Below, piece after piece: positions 19,253 through 27,961 of a stretch of 64,000 nt of DNA; positions within the stretch are counted from its first letter, which is position 1; the number at the start of each line of letters is the position of its first letter. The notes below the pieces were generated by a model that was given only the letters and a program-made list of their open reading frames with translations, was not told the origin of the DNA and searched no databases. The stretch comes from CAYVVT01 sp964454335 (lineage in GTDB: Bacteria > Fidelibacterota > UBA8477 > JABMPR01), in NCBI GenBank assembly GCA_964454335.1, contig CAYVVT010000002.1:124001-188000 (forward strand). Direction: 5' to 3'. The position numbers and the translations under genes were made by a program.

Positions 19253-21262
19253 TTATGCTTTCTCAATGAGGTCCAGGAATTCAGTTTCGTTCAATATACG
19301 GATACCAAGCTTCTGAGCCTTGGCTAACTTCGAACCTGCACCAGGTCCGGCAACGAGGGTAGTGACCTGCTTGCTCACGCTGCCGGCCGTTGTTGCACCC
19401 CTGCTTTCCACCATCTCACGGGCAGCATCACGGGTAAACCTCTCGAGTTTTCCGGTAAACACAAAGACTTCGCCGGCCAGGGCAGCCGCGGCATTCAGCT
19501 CAGGACTCCTGGGGCGCAATCCCAGTGTTCTAAGATCCGTAAGCATCTCAAGATTATGATCTTCCCTGAAAAATTCATACACACCACGTGCCACGATGGG
19601 GCCTACTTCCCGGGTGGACTCCAGCTCTTCCAGCTCCACGTCAGCAAGGGTTTCAAGGTCATTGAAGGTGTTAGCCAGGAGCTTTGCCAGATGTTCACCA
19701 ACATTGCGGATCCCCAGGGCGTGCAGAAAGCGCCACAGCTCAACTTCCCGGGTGGCGTCGATGGCGGCGATGATATTCTCCGCGGATTTCTCACCCATCC
19801 TCTCAAGATCGGCCAGGGTTTCCATCTCAAGGCGATAGATATCGGCAATGGTCTTGAGCATCCCAGCCTCAACCAGTTGAGCGATAAGTTTTGTACCCAG
19901 CCCATCGATATCCATGGCCCGTTTGCTGGCAAAGTGCTCGATGCGGCCCTTGACCTGGGCCGGACAGCTGATGTTCTGGCAGTAATGCTTGGCCTCGTCG
20001 GGCAATCGAACGACGTGGCTGTCACACACGGGACAATTAGCCGGAATGTGGTAAGGGACCGTATCCGCAGGCCGTTGGTCAGGGATGATCTTGACCACCT
20101 CTGGAATGACATCGCCGGCTCGTTGTACCACCACCGTATCACCAATCCGGACATCCTTGCGATCGATCTCGTCCTGGTTGTGCAGAGTTGCCCTGCTCAC
20201 CTGTACGCCACCGATATTCACCGTTTCCAGGTTGGCTACTGGGGTGACGGCTCCTGTGCGACCTACACTGGCCTCGATCGAGAGAATGCGAGTTGTTTCC
20301 TGACGGGCTTTGAACTTGGCAGCTACTGCCCAGCGCGGTGATCGGCTGCGTATGCCCAACTGTTGCTGCAGGTCTATCCTGTTCACCTTCAGGACAGAGC
20401 CATCGATATCGTAGCTCAATTCCTCGCGAGTCGCTTCAAGATTGCGATGAAAGGCGACAGCTTCCTGGATGGTGGTACAGAGTTGAAAATGCTCGTTTAC
20501 CGGAAATCCCCAAACTTTCAGCGCTTCAAGGAACTCAACGTGGGTACCATATTGAAATCCTTCGATGACACCGGCAGCATAGATGTTGATCTGCAGGGGT
20601 CGCCTGGCGGTGATGCGTGAATCCAGCTGCCGGAGACTTCCAGCCGCTGCATTCCGGGGATTGGCAAAAAGTGGTTCTTCCTTGGCTTCGCGCTGTCGAT
20701 TTAGCTGCTGGAAATCGGCATGGCCCAGAAAGACCTCGCCGCGGACTTCCAGAAGTGTGGGTGCCGGTAGGGTCTCAGTGCGCAAGCTGAGGGGCAGACT
20801 GCGCAGGGTCTTCAGATTGGTGGTGATATTTTCACCGGTAAAACCGTCACCCCGGGTTGAGCCGGCAACAAAGACGCCTTCTTCATAGACCAACTCTACA
20901 CCAAGACCATCCAGCTTGGGTTCGATGACGTATTCGATGGGCTCCGGTCCCAGATCCTTATGCACCCGGGTGTCAAAATCGAGGATCTCCTGTTCATCCA
21001 TGGCATTGGCCAGGGACAACATGGGTGTCCGATGTTCTAGGGATTCAAAGGTATCCAGCGGGAGTGTACCCACTCTTTGTGTCGGGGAGTCAGGCCTGGC
21101 AAGATCGGGATATTCGTACTCCAGATCCTGCAGCTCCCGGAGCAGACGGTCATACGCTGCATCGGACACAACGGGATCATCAAGGATGTAATAGCGGTGA
21201 TTGTGATCGTTGATCTCTACCGTGAGTTCATCGATCCTGTCCTGCGCCTGATCACGGTTCAT
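19253..21262 (-). CDS. ligA: NAD-dependent DNA ligase
   Basis: Seals nicks during replication and repair with NAD as adenylate donor. All domains are present in 669 residues: the Ia domain, adenylation domain with EPKLDG (active lysine), OB fold, a four-cysteine zinc finger (CPVC...YC...SC), helix-hairpin-helix repeats and a C-terminal BRCT domain (FVFTGKLERFTRDAA). It is the first gene of a six-gene - strand run and is likely co-transcribed with the carboxylase genes 3 nt downstream. No regulatory link is implied. Confidence 0.97.
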   Translation of the reverse strand: MNRDQAQDRIDELTVEINDHNHRYYILDDPVVSDAAYDRLLRELQDLEYEYPDLARPDSPTQRVGTLPLDTFESLEHRTPMLSLANAMDEQEILDFDTRVHKDLGPEPIEYVIEPKLDGLGVELVYEEGVFVAGSTRGDGFTGENITTNLKTLRSLPLSLRTETLPAPTLLEVRGEVFLGHADFQQLNRQREAKEEPLFANPRNAAAGSLRQLDSRITARRPLQINIYAAGVIEGFQYGTHVEFLEALKVWGFPVNEHFQLCTTIQEAVAFHRNLEATREELSYDIDGSVLKVNRIDLQQQLGIRSRSPRWAVAAKFKARQETTRILSIEASVGRTGAVTPVANLETVNIGGVQVSRATLHNQDEIDRKDVRIGDTVVVQRAGDVIPEVVKIIPDQRPADTVPYHIPANCPVCDSHVVRLPDEAKHYCQNISCPAQVKGRIEHFASKRAMDIDGLGTKLIAQLVEAGMLKTIADIYRLEMETLADLERMGEKSAENIIAAIDATREVELWRFLHALGIRNVGEHLAKLLANTFNDLETLADVELEELESTREVGPIVARGVYEFFREDHNLEMLTDLRTLGLRPRSPELNAAAALAGEVFVFTGKLERFTRDAAREMVESRGATTAGSVSKQVTTLVAGPGAGSKLAKAQKLGIRILNETEFLDLIEKA

Positions 21263-21289
21263 AGACCATGAATGTAATCGGCGGGATAT

Positions 21290-21320
21290 AAAAAAGAAAC
21301 GCTCCGTAAAGGAGCGTTTC
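21290..21320 (-). terminator. Rho-independent terminator (minus strand)
   Basis: A perfect 10-bp stem (21296-21305 with 21311-21320) with a 5-nt loop; on the - strand it is followed by TTTTT. It ends the transcript of the small gene 21344-21538 and separates it from ligA. Confidence 0.9.
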
Positions 21321-21343
21321 GATCAAATCTGTGGCGTCTGTAC

Positions 21344-21538
21344 TTACTTGGTCAGATCAGCGATATGCGCCTGGATGTGTTCCGCGTGCTCTTTATCCTC
21401 CGGAACGGCCAGCATGCCTTCCCTGAAGCGCAGGTTGCCGGTATTTTTGCCCTTAATGGGCAGGATATAACGCACCATTTTCTTATGGGTACGCAGCTTC
21501 CCCTTGACTTTATCTCCGAATGCTTGTGCCTTTGCCAT
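21344..21538 (-). CDS. Small basic protein, DUF4295-like pattern
   Basis: A 64-residue soluble protein, strongly basic in its first half (GDKVKGKLRTHKKMVRYI) and acidic near the end. The pattern K-x-x-K-M-V, K-x-T-G, F-x-E-x-M, PE is reminiscent of the small DUF4295 proteins of Bacteroidetes, but this is a by-eye likeness. It is a separately terminated gene with GGAGG about 8 nt upstream of the ATG and its own terminator, arguing that it is real. Function unknown; size and charge would suit RNA or ribosome binding. Confidence 0.65.
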   Translation of the reverse strand: MAKAQAFGDKVKGKLRTHKKMVRYILPIKGKNTGNLRFREGMLAVPEDKEHAEHIQAHIADLTK

Positions 21539-21609
21539 CTATTCCTCCAAACCTTTTGCGGGGCCGAAACTAAACGGCAACCCTGCCTGAAGCAATGAAA
21601 TTGTATCGA

Positions 21610-22110
21610 TTATAGCTCCAGCAGCTTCCTGATATCGTTCTCAAAAACGGAGTGTGCCTGATAGCCGACATATTTGCGCTGGATCTTGAAATTCTGATCG
21701 ATGATGAAGGTCGTGGGGATACCGCGAATACCGCCATAAGCATTGGTCACGTTCCCGTTGCCATAGAGTATGGGGTAATTGATGCCGTTCTTCTCAGCAA
21801 AGGGCTCTACCGCCGCAGGTCCACCCTGATCCAGGGAGACGCCTACGATGACAATGTCGTCTTTATAGGTATTCTGCAGCTCAATGAAGCTGGGGATCTC
21901 CATGCGACAGGGACCACACCAGGTTGCCCAGAAATCCAGGACGATCACTTTACCCTTGTAATCTGACAGGGAAACATTCTTCCCGCTGAGATCCTTCAGT
22001 GTGAAATCTGGTGCTTTCTGTGAATCTGAACCACTGGTACCGTAGAGCACCGCACCAAAGCCGATGATCATTATCGCGATAGCAATGAAGATGAATTTAT
22101 TCCGTTTCAT
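21610..22110 (-). CDS. TlpA-like membrane-anchored thiol-disulfide reductase
   Basis: N-terminal signal anchor (KRNKFIFIAIAIMIIGFGAVLY), then a thioredoxin-fold AhpC/TSA-Redoxin domain facing the periplasm with the active site FWATWCGPC and cis-proline segment GIPTTFIID. Such proteins reduce disulfides for cytochrome c maturation or protein repair. The start is uncertain: ATG 22110 (166 residues) has AAAGGA just upstream, ATG 22128 follows AAAGGGG, and a TTG at 22155 is unlikely. The next gene, 71 nt downstream, is the small basic protein. Confidence 0.88.
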   Translation of the reverse strand: MKRNKFIFIAIAIMIIGFGAVLYGTSGSDSQKAPDFTLKDLSGKNVSLSDYKGKVIVLDFWATWCGPCRMEIPSFIELQNTYKDDIVIVGVSLDQGGPAAVEPFAEKNGINYPILYGNGNVTNAYGGIRGIPTTFIIDQNFKIQRKYVGYQAHSVFENDIRKLLEL

Positions 22111-22248
22111 ATTGTCCTTTTCCTCCATATACACCCCTTTTGATTCTCGCCGCAAAGTATGGTTACAAACCTGTTTCTTATTATGTCTTTAAAATGACAA
22201 AAGAGTCATTATGTTTCGCCGTTTCGTAGAGTAAATACGGGGATCAGA

Positions 22249-24321
22249 ATGTTCATAAAAAGCATAAGCAGCCTGACCATTATCACAGTGTTCATGTTAA
22301 TGATGGGATGTACAGCCACAGAGGAGAACATGCAGGAGCAAAGGCCACAGACACTTCATGAGAAACAGAGCAATAAGCCCATGGGCTTGACCTGGGCAGG
22401 GGAACGAGCCTTTTTCAGGCTCTTTGCACCCAGTGCCACAACCGTGGAACTTGTCTGTTTCAAAGCCTGGGATGAAGAACGCGGGGACAGTTTTCCCATG
22501 AGCCGGGATAAGGACGGCGTCTGGGAAGTCGCTCTGGAAGGTGCCTTCCCCTGGCAATACTACGCATACCGCATCAATGGTCCTGCTCTCAATCAATATC
22601 ATTACGACTTTGACCGTCTCATCGCCGATCCCTATGCCCGGGCCGTCACCCGGCAGAACCATTACAGCTATCCCAGCCGGACCGTGATCCTGCCCCGGGA
22701 GGAGTATGACTGGGAGGGAGACGATTTCACCCATCTGGACATCTCGGATATGGTCATTCTCGAAGCTCACCTACGCGATATGACGGTACATGCCTCAGCA
22801 CGGAACAGGAGCCCAGGTACCTATGAAGGTTTTGTCCAGAAGGATCAGCTCGGTGGTATAGCGCATCTGAAGGATCTGGGGATCAATGCTGTCGAATTTT
22901 TGCCCTTGCAGGAATTTGGCAATATCGAGATCGACTATAAGAATCAAGATCTGTCCACCTACAATGACTGGAATCCCTACGAAACCAATCACTGGGGCTA
23001 CATGACCTCATTCTTCTTCGCTCCGGAGATCTACTACGGCAGCGACGGCAGTGATACACGAGGTGAATGGATCGGGACCGACGGCCGGGCGGTGACCGAA
23101 TTCAAGAATATGGTAAAGGAGCTGCACCGCGAGGGTATCGCAGTGATCATGGACGTTGTTTACAACCATGTGTCCCAGTACGATGAGAACCCATACAAGT
23201 ACATCGACAAGGCGTATTATTTCAGGCTGGACGAGAAAGGCGATTTCCTCTCCCACAGCTACTGCGGGAATGACTTTCGCACCGAAAGCTCCATGGCCCG
23301 TCACATGATCGTTGAAAGTTTGCTGTACTGGATGGAAGAATACCACATCGACGGCTTCCGCTTTGACCTGGCAGCCATGATCGACCTGGAAACCGTTGAT
23401 GCCATCACCGAAGCCACCCGCAAGGTGAATCCCGACGTCATCCTCATCGGTGAACCCTGGGGCGGTGGTGGCTACAATCCGGCTGAGCTGGCCGATCATG
23501 AATGGGCTTCCTGGAATGACCATTTCCGCAACAGTGTCAAGGGACGTAATCCCCGGGACAACGACAATGGCTATATCTTCGGGAAATACTGGGATGGTCA
23601 TGATCGTGAATACTACAAGGGATTGATGCGTGGCTACCTCCAGGACGAGGGTGGCCATTACCGTCACCCGCGGCAGAGCGTCAACTATCTCGAGAGCCAC
23701 GATGACCATACGCTGGGCGACTTCATCCGGCTTTCACTCGGTACGGTGAATGAACACCAGAAATTGACCAGAGATGCAGTCGCTACGCTTTCAGCCGAAG
23801 AGTTGAAGATCCACAAGTTGGCAGCATTGAGCCTGCTGACGAGCCAGGGCCCGATCATGCTGGCCCAAGGCCAGAGTTGGGGTCGGGCCAAGGTCATTGC
23901 CGAAACACTGGTAGAAAATCCAAAGAGTGGTGAACTCGATCACAACTCCTATGAGAAGGATGACGAGACCAACTGGCTGGACTGGTCGGAGAAGGCTTTG
24001 AACCGTGAGCTGGTGGATTATTACCGGGGGCTTATTGCGATCAGGCATGCACACGAAGTCCTACGCGATCCAACACCGGGTATACGGACTTTCTTCAATG
24101 GGGACCGTTATCTGTCCTTTGGTTTCAGCATCAAGGATAACTTCATCGTGCTGTTGAATGGAGAATCGGAGACCGAGGCGGTATTCACCCTTCCCGAAGG
24201 GACCTGGCAGATCCTGGCGAATGCCGATCAGGCCTCACTCGAAGCCATAGCGGTTTCAGAGGAATCAGGGTCCATCAGTGTACCACCCCAGTCCGGGATG
24301 ATCCTGGCGAAGGAGAGATGA
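22249..24321 (+). CDS. Lipoprotein GH13 pullulanase/isoamylase-type glycosidase
   Basis: Signal peptide with lipobox LMMGC (residues 17-21) anchors it to a membrane, probably the outer one. An N-terminal CBM48-like domain (~45-150) precedes the GH13 barrel. Region I is DVVYNH, region II GFRFD with nucleophile D373, region III LIGEPW with acid/base E402, and region IV NYLESHDDHT with stabiliser D485. The CBM48 plus barrel order and NYLESHDxHT pattern suit type I pullulanases that debranch alpha-1,6 linkages in starch, glycogen or pullulan. The 690 residues match that size. A YjbQ gene follows after 1 nt. GH97 is encoded 5 kb downstream, so the two may act on the same glucans. Confidence 0.9.
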   Translation: MFIKSISSLTIITVFMLMMGCTATEENMQEQRPQTLHEKQSNKPMGLTWAGERAFFRLFAPSATTVELVCFKAWDEERGDSFPMSRDKDGVWEVALEGAFPWQYYAYRINGPALNQYHYDFDRLIADPYARAVTRQNHYSYPSRTVILPREEYDWEGDDFTHLDISDMVILEAHLRDMTVHASARNRSPGTYEGFVQKDQLGGIAHLKDLGINAVEFLPLQEFGNIEIDYKNQDLSTYNDWNPYETNHWGYMTSFFFAPEIYYGSDGSDTRGEWIGTDGRAVTEFKNMVKELHREGIAVIMDVVYNHVSQYDENPYKYIDKAYYFRLDEKGDFLSHSYCGNDFRTESSMARHMIVESLLYWMEEYHIDGFRFDLAAMIDLETVDAITEATRKVNPDVILIGEPWGGGGYNPAELADHEWASWNDHFRNSVKGRNPRDNDNGYIFGKYWDGHDREYYKGLMRGYLQDEGGHYRHPRQSVNYLESHDDHTLGDFIRLSLGTVNEHQKLTRDAVATLSAEELKIHKLAALSLLTSQGPIMLAQGQSWGRAKVIAETLVENPKSGELDHNSYEKDDETNWLDWSEKALNRELVDYYRGLIAIRHAHEVLRDPTPGIRTFFNGDRYLSFGFSIKDNFIVLLNGESETEAVFTLPEGTWQILANADQASLEAIAVSEESGSISVPPQSGMILAKER

Positions 24322-24322
24322 G

Positions 24323-24745
24323 ATGAGATCATTGACCGAATATCTGCAATTCCGCGTCCCTGAACGCATGGGATTCATCAACATCAGCAGGGATGTCCAG
24401 AACCTTGTGACTGAAAGCAGGGTACAGGAAGGACTCTGCCTGGTGAACGCGATGCACATCACTGCCTCGGTGTTCATCAACGATGATGAGTCTGGTCTGC
24501 ACGAAGATTACAAGCGCTGGCTGGAGTGGCTAGCGCCTTTCGATCCCAGTCCTGAGAAATACCATCACAACCGAACGGGAGAGGATAATGGTGATGCCCA
24601 TCACAAACGCCAGATCATGGGGCGGGAGGTGGTGGTGGCTGTTACCGGGGGCCGGCTGGATTTTGGTCCCTGGGAGCAGATCTTCTATGGTGAATTCGAC
24701 GGCCGCAGGTCCAAGAGGGTACTGGTCAAGATCATCGGGGAATAA
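24323..24745 (+). CDS. YjbQ/UPF0047 family protein
   Basis: A 140-residue cytoplasmic protein of the YjbQ family ('secondary thiamine-phosphate synthase' fold). It shows the hallmark GLCLVNAMHITASVFINDDE, the HHNRTGEDNGDAHHKRQIMG block with clustered histidines that bind the metal/phosphate, and the DFGPWEQIFYGEFDG end. It starts 1 nt after the pullulanase stop and is translationally coupled with it, although no functional link is obvious. Thiamine phosphate synthase activity has been seen in some members, but the physiological role is open. Confidence 0.92.
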   Translation: MRSLTEYLQFRVPERMGFINISRDVQNLVTESRVQEGLCLVNAMHITASVFINDDESGLHEDYKRWLEWLAPFDPSPEKYHHNRTGEDNGDAHHKRQIMGREVVVAVTGGRLDFGPWEQIFYGEFDGRRSKRVLVKIIGE

Positions 24746-24759
24746 CGCCCCTTATTGCT

Positions 24760-25587
24760 TCAGTCCGGTCTCCTGCCTGTAAACAGGAGAAAGGCATCCC
24801 GGGAAAGCAGGTTCAATCCCTGTTTCAAGAGGTGGTATGCTGCTGAATGCTGCTGAATGCGATAGGATAGGCGTCTTCGATGCAAGTCAGTAAATCCAGA
24901 TTTGGCCAAAGCCCTGCGGAGACTCCTGCGGTCAAAGAATGAGCGGTGGTAACGCGGATGATTGCCGCCCTCCCAGCGCCAACCACTGAGCTGGAATTTC
25001 AAACTGTTCACATTGGGAACTTCGACGACGAGCAGGCCACCCGGTTTCAGGAGTGTCCCAACCAGCTTAAGCGCTTCGAGAGGATTGATGATGTGCTCAA
25101 GGACGTGCCACAGCGTCACGATGTCATATCTGCCCACCTGCTCAACGGCCAGCGACTCCAGGGGATCCCTGAAGACCTGCAAGCCGAAATTCTTCTCAGC
25201 GTAGCGTTGAGCATTCTCGGAGATCTCCTGGCCGTAAACCTCAAAACCGGCTTCCCGGGCCAAGGTCAGGAAGAATCCGTTCCCGCAGCCCAGGTCCAGC
25301 AAACGACCATTATCTGGAAAAGCTTCCAGCCATTTTATCCGGCTGCGATTGATAGAATAGACCTCCCGCAGACTGGGTTCGGCAGCATCTTGATCATAGC
25401 TGCCCCGCAGCTCAGTATCCTCACCCCAGAATTCCTCGTAGATCTCGGATTCATCGGGTGGATTCTGCAGATAAATGAAACCACAGACATCACAATAGAC
25501 GATCCTGTATGCGTCTGTACGATTGCGGGTGGTGCACTCTGTACCGCCGCAGAGAGGACAGGCTCTTGTCATAGGCTCAGCCGGCAT
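24760..25587 (-). CDS. Class I SAM-dependent methyltransferase with N-terminal zinc ribbon
   Basis: An N-terminal four-cysteine ribbon (CPLCGG...YCDVCGF) is followed by a Methyltransf_23-type Rossmann domain with motif I LLDLGCGNGFFL near residue 95 and WHVLEHI. This architecture occurs in methyltransferases acting on sugars, small molecules or tRNA/rRNA; the substrate is unknown. ATG 25587 is supported by GGAG 7 nt upstream and overlaps the end of the HAD gene by 11 nt. The C-terminus is encoded by a region with a short tandem GCTGCTGAAT repeat. Confidence 0.85.
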   Translation of the reverse strand: MPAEPMTRACPLCGGTECTTRNRTDAYRIVYCDVCGFIYLQNPPDESEIYEEFWGEDTELRGSYDQDAAEPSLREVYSINRSRIKWLEAFPDNGRLLDLGCGNGFFLTLAREAGFEVYGQEISENAQRYAEKNFGLQVFRDPLESLAVEQVGRYDIVTLWHVLEHIINPLEALKLVGTLLKPGGLLVVEVPNVNSLKFQLSGWRWEGGNHPRYHRSFFDRRSLRRALAKSGFTDLHRRRLSYRIQQHSAAYHLLKQGLNLLSRDAFLLFTGRRPD

Positions 25588-26050
25588 CTTGCTGCTCCAT
25601 GGCCTGTAATTTCTCCAGTGCCTCGGTGAGATGATCCGGAGTGAGACCTTCTGTACCAGGACTTGGATTTACGAACACGAAATGCTGTTCCTCGAACAGG
25701 GGGGCGATCTCCATGATCATATCATCCAGGATGAGATACCGATCTGTACGCTCATGCTGACGGAGCCAGGTACCGATCTCGTGACCGCGATGCCCCAGAT
25801 TGAGCGTTGTATCTATGATGGGAGCATGCAGGTCTGCGAGAATATCCTGCAACTGTTCCAGCGTGCGCAGATGTTTCCATGTAGAATGGATGACGATCTC
25901 AAATTCTGCGGAATCCAGAAGTTGGTTCAGTATCGCCATGCACTGGCGGTCAAGCCGATCATCCTCAGTCATATAGCTTGTAGCCGTAGCAATGACCCCG
26001 TCGATATCGAGGAAAAGAATAAAAGGTTTTGCCCTGGGTCCTTCTGTCAT
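25577..26050 (-). CDS. HAD-domain protein of the Swiss-Army-Knife RNA-repair type
   Basis: A compact HAD phosphatase-like domain of 157 residues: DxD motif in LFLDIDGVIAT, then EIVIHSTWKHLRTLEQLQDIL, and a C-terminal DRYLILDD with the acidic pair. The pattern is that of the HAD domain found in predicted Swiss-army-knife RNA repair proteins (HAD_SAK), here without fused partners. ATG 26050 is preferred to the upstream ATG at 26128 because the extra N-terminal residues do not look conserved and would run past the divergent pentapeptide gene start. Its substrate is unknown; an end-healing 3' or 5' phosphatase is only a family guess. It overlaps the methyltransferase gene by 11 nt. Confidence 0.75.
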   Translation of the reverse strand: MTEGPRAKPFILFLDIDGVIATATSYMTEDDRLDRQCMAILNQLLDSAEFEIVIHSTWKHLRTLEQLQDILADLHAPIIDTTLNLGHRGHEIGTWLRQHERTDRYLILDDMIMEIAPLFEEQHFVFVNPSPGTEGLTPDHLTEALEKLQAMEQQDAG

Positions 26051-26110
26051 TGAAGCTCTGTGTCCGTGGTATACATTTGCATCTAACTTATATGAATGAG
26101 AGGAGACATG

Positions 26111-26440
26111 GTGGCAAATCTTGAGCATGTAAGATATCTGAAATTGAGCATCATCGGCTGGAATATGTGGCGGCAGGAAAATCCGGATATCGTTCCCGAG
26201 CTACAGGGTGCAGATCTGAATGGTTGTATGCTGGTGGGCGCCAATCTCAGGGATGCTGATCTGCGTGATGCTCAGTTACATGCTGCCAGTCTCACCAATG
26301 CTGATCTCAGGGATGCAGACTTGAGCAATGCAGATCTGCGTGAAGCTGATCTCATCAACGCCGATCTCAGAGCTGCCATTCTGGATGATGCAGACCTCTG
26401 GGAAGCTGATCTGACCGCTGCCAAAGGTATTAGCGACTAA
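26111..26440 (+). CDS. Pentapeptide-repeat protein
   Basis: About 14 consecutive A(D/N)LxxA pentapeptides from residue ~35 onward (ADLNGCMLVGANLRDADLRD and so on) will form a right-handed quadrilateral beta helix. The opening MANLEHVRYLKLSIIGWN matches the short helical cap of many small bacterial pentapeptide proteins, which fixes the start at GTG 26111 with AGGAG at 26101-26105; the in-frame ATGs at 26096 and 26108 fit the ribosome binding site poorly. 109 residues, no signal peptide, probably cytoplasmic. Some such proteins mimic DNA and bind gyrase; nothing shows that here. Confidence 0.88.
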   Translation: MANLEHVRYLKLSIIGWNMWRQENPDIVPELQGADLNGCMLVGANLRDADLRDAQLHAASLTNADLRDADLSNADLREADLINADLRAAILDDADLWEADLTAAKGISD

Positions 26441-26496
26441 TTGATACAAGCTGCAGATCAGACAGTAAACAGCGCTCCCGGAAGGCGCAATACAGA

Positions 26497-27723
26497 TCAG
26501 ATCCTGATATCCAACCATATCATGCGGTGATCAGATGCCTTTTTGGCCAGAGCCGATCCAACTGGATCAGCGAGCGTATCCGGCCAGAAGACCCCGCCTC
26601 CAACCGGATCGAGGTCGGTGCTGGGCAACAGGTAATCGATTCGCAGCCCACGATCCCGCCAACCGGCGGTACGGGACTCAAACTGCTCTGGGGAACCAGG
26701 TTCCCTGCCGTTCAGAGCACCCGCACTGATCAGCAGTTCACCAGTGTCCTTTATTCGATTGTGGTCCAGAAGCTGGTTAATCGATCGTTCGCCATTATCC
26801 AGAACAGCTCCATGAAGAGCGGCATTGAGATCACCACCGATGATGAAACTGGATTGCGGGGATAATCCAGCGCGATCTCCCATGTCATCTACCAGAACGG
26901 AGTCATTATCGATATAGTGAACCCACATGCGGACCTCGTCGTAGTTGCGTCTGCCGTTGCGATCCTCAGGGCCATCAAAGCCTGGTGGTGTCGGATGGGA
27001 AACCAGAAAATGGATCAATTTCGTCCCGATCTGCACCGGTACATCCCAGTGAGATTTGCTGGACAAACGAAAGATCTGCTGTTCCTCCTGTGAATACCAT
27101 TCTGCCGGAAGCAGGTTGTCCGGCAGGTCTTTCCACAGGAAGTTCTGAAAGGTGCGGACCTTCTCCGACTGCAGTGGGTACTTGGAGAGGATGGCCATGG
27201 CATATTGACCTGGATAAACGCCGTAGCCATAGCAGTCACCACCATGATCCCGTGATCCACGATCCTGATCCGTGGCGATGCTGCCATTGTTATCCAGATC
27301 AAATCCCGCGAGAATTCCGGTGTTGCATGGCGCTGCAAAGATATGGGGATATCTGCTGGCTTCATCACCTTGATCCAGAAACCTATCAATGAAGCGCCTG
27401 ACGTTAAGACTGAGATCCTGGCCCGCTTCCACATCATGATCGATCTCATTGATGAGCAGGATATCCGGGTCTATCCTGCGTATGATCTCCGCTGCAGCAA
27501 GTAGTTGTTCGTTCTGCCCCCGTCCATCAGCATCGACCTCGGAGAGTTTCTCGGTGGATAATTCCCAGATGTTGAATTGAGCAAAACGGACAGTCTGATC
27601 TGTTTCATCTGCGGAGGGGCTGCAGGTCACGAGCATAAGGAAGGCGACCGTGATCGTAATCAGTGCAGTGTGCCGCAGCGTGGCAGGACCTTGTTGTCGT
27701 GAATTGCGGGTTTGGATCATCAT
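26497..27723 (-). CDS. Lipoprotein endonuclease/exonuclease/phosphatase (EEP) family protein
   Basis: A lipobox-like MLVTCS around residue 34 after a basic N-terminus and a hydrophobic helix suggests export and lipidation. The EEP fold is recognised by RFAQFNIW, the Mg ligand in DILLINEID, the SHPTPPGFDG region, GGDLNAAL, and the terminal KASDHRMIW (Asp-His pair). Members cleave phosphodiesters (DNA, sphingomyelin) or phosphomonoesters. The 408 residues include an insert rich in Asp and Gly (DLDNNGSIATDQDRGSRDHG) that could bind calcium. It is one of several exported phosphoesterases in the window. The divergent neighbour is a lipoprotein esterase. Confidence 0.85.
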   Translation of the reverse strand: MMIQTRNSRQQGPATLRHTALITITVAFLMLVTCSPSADETDQTVRFAQFNIWELSTEKLSEVDADGRGQNEQLLAAAEIIRRIDPDILLINEIDHDVEAGQDLSLNVRRFIDRFLDQGDEASRYPHIFAAPCNTGILAGFDLDNNGSIATDQDRGSRDHGGDCYGYGVYPGQYAMAILSKYPLQSEKVRTFQNFLWKDLPDNLLPAEWYSQEEQQIFRLSSKSHWDVPVQIGTKLIHFLVSHPTPPGFDGPEDRNGRRNYDEVRMWVHYIDNDSVLVDDMGDRAGLSPQSSFIIGGDLNAALHGAVLDNGERSINQLLDHNRIKDTGELLISAGALNGREPGSPEQFESRTAGWRDRGLRIDYLLPSTDLDPVGGGVFWPDTLADPVGSALAKKASDHRMIWLDIRI

Positions 27724-27961
27724 TCACCCCTGTTTCCATTGCTACCGGCCAGCTTCAACTCGACACACTCTGCGAGCCTGCTGTCATGCGTTGTTGGCCT
27801 TATTGATCATAGATGCTTGAATTATCGGGTAATAGATAGAGAAAATCAAAGGTTCCGGAATACATTTAGCAACCAGATGAAATTCCAGATAACAATTGGC
27901 CTTTCAATCCTGAGTGTTTTCAGAAAGCGACGTCTGGACCATTCGTGAAGGGAGACGGATA

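Noticed and set aside
18215..19327. A 370-codon frame on the + strand opposite accC and ligA
   Set aside because: It lies wholly antisense to well-identified genes, has no ribosome binding site, and its product looks like no family. It is a codon-bias artefact.
19556..20341. A 261-codon frame on the + strand opposite ligA
   Set aside because: Shadow of ligA's adenylation and zinc-finger domain; no ribosome binding site.
26200..26430. Short tandem repeats resembling a CRISPR array
   Set aside because: The 15-nt periodicity (GCTGATCTGxxxGAT) encodes pentapeptide repeats in frame; there are no spacers.
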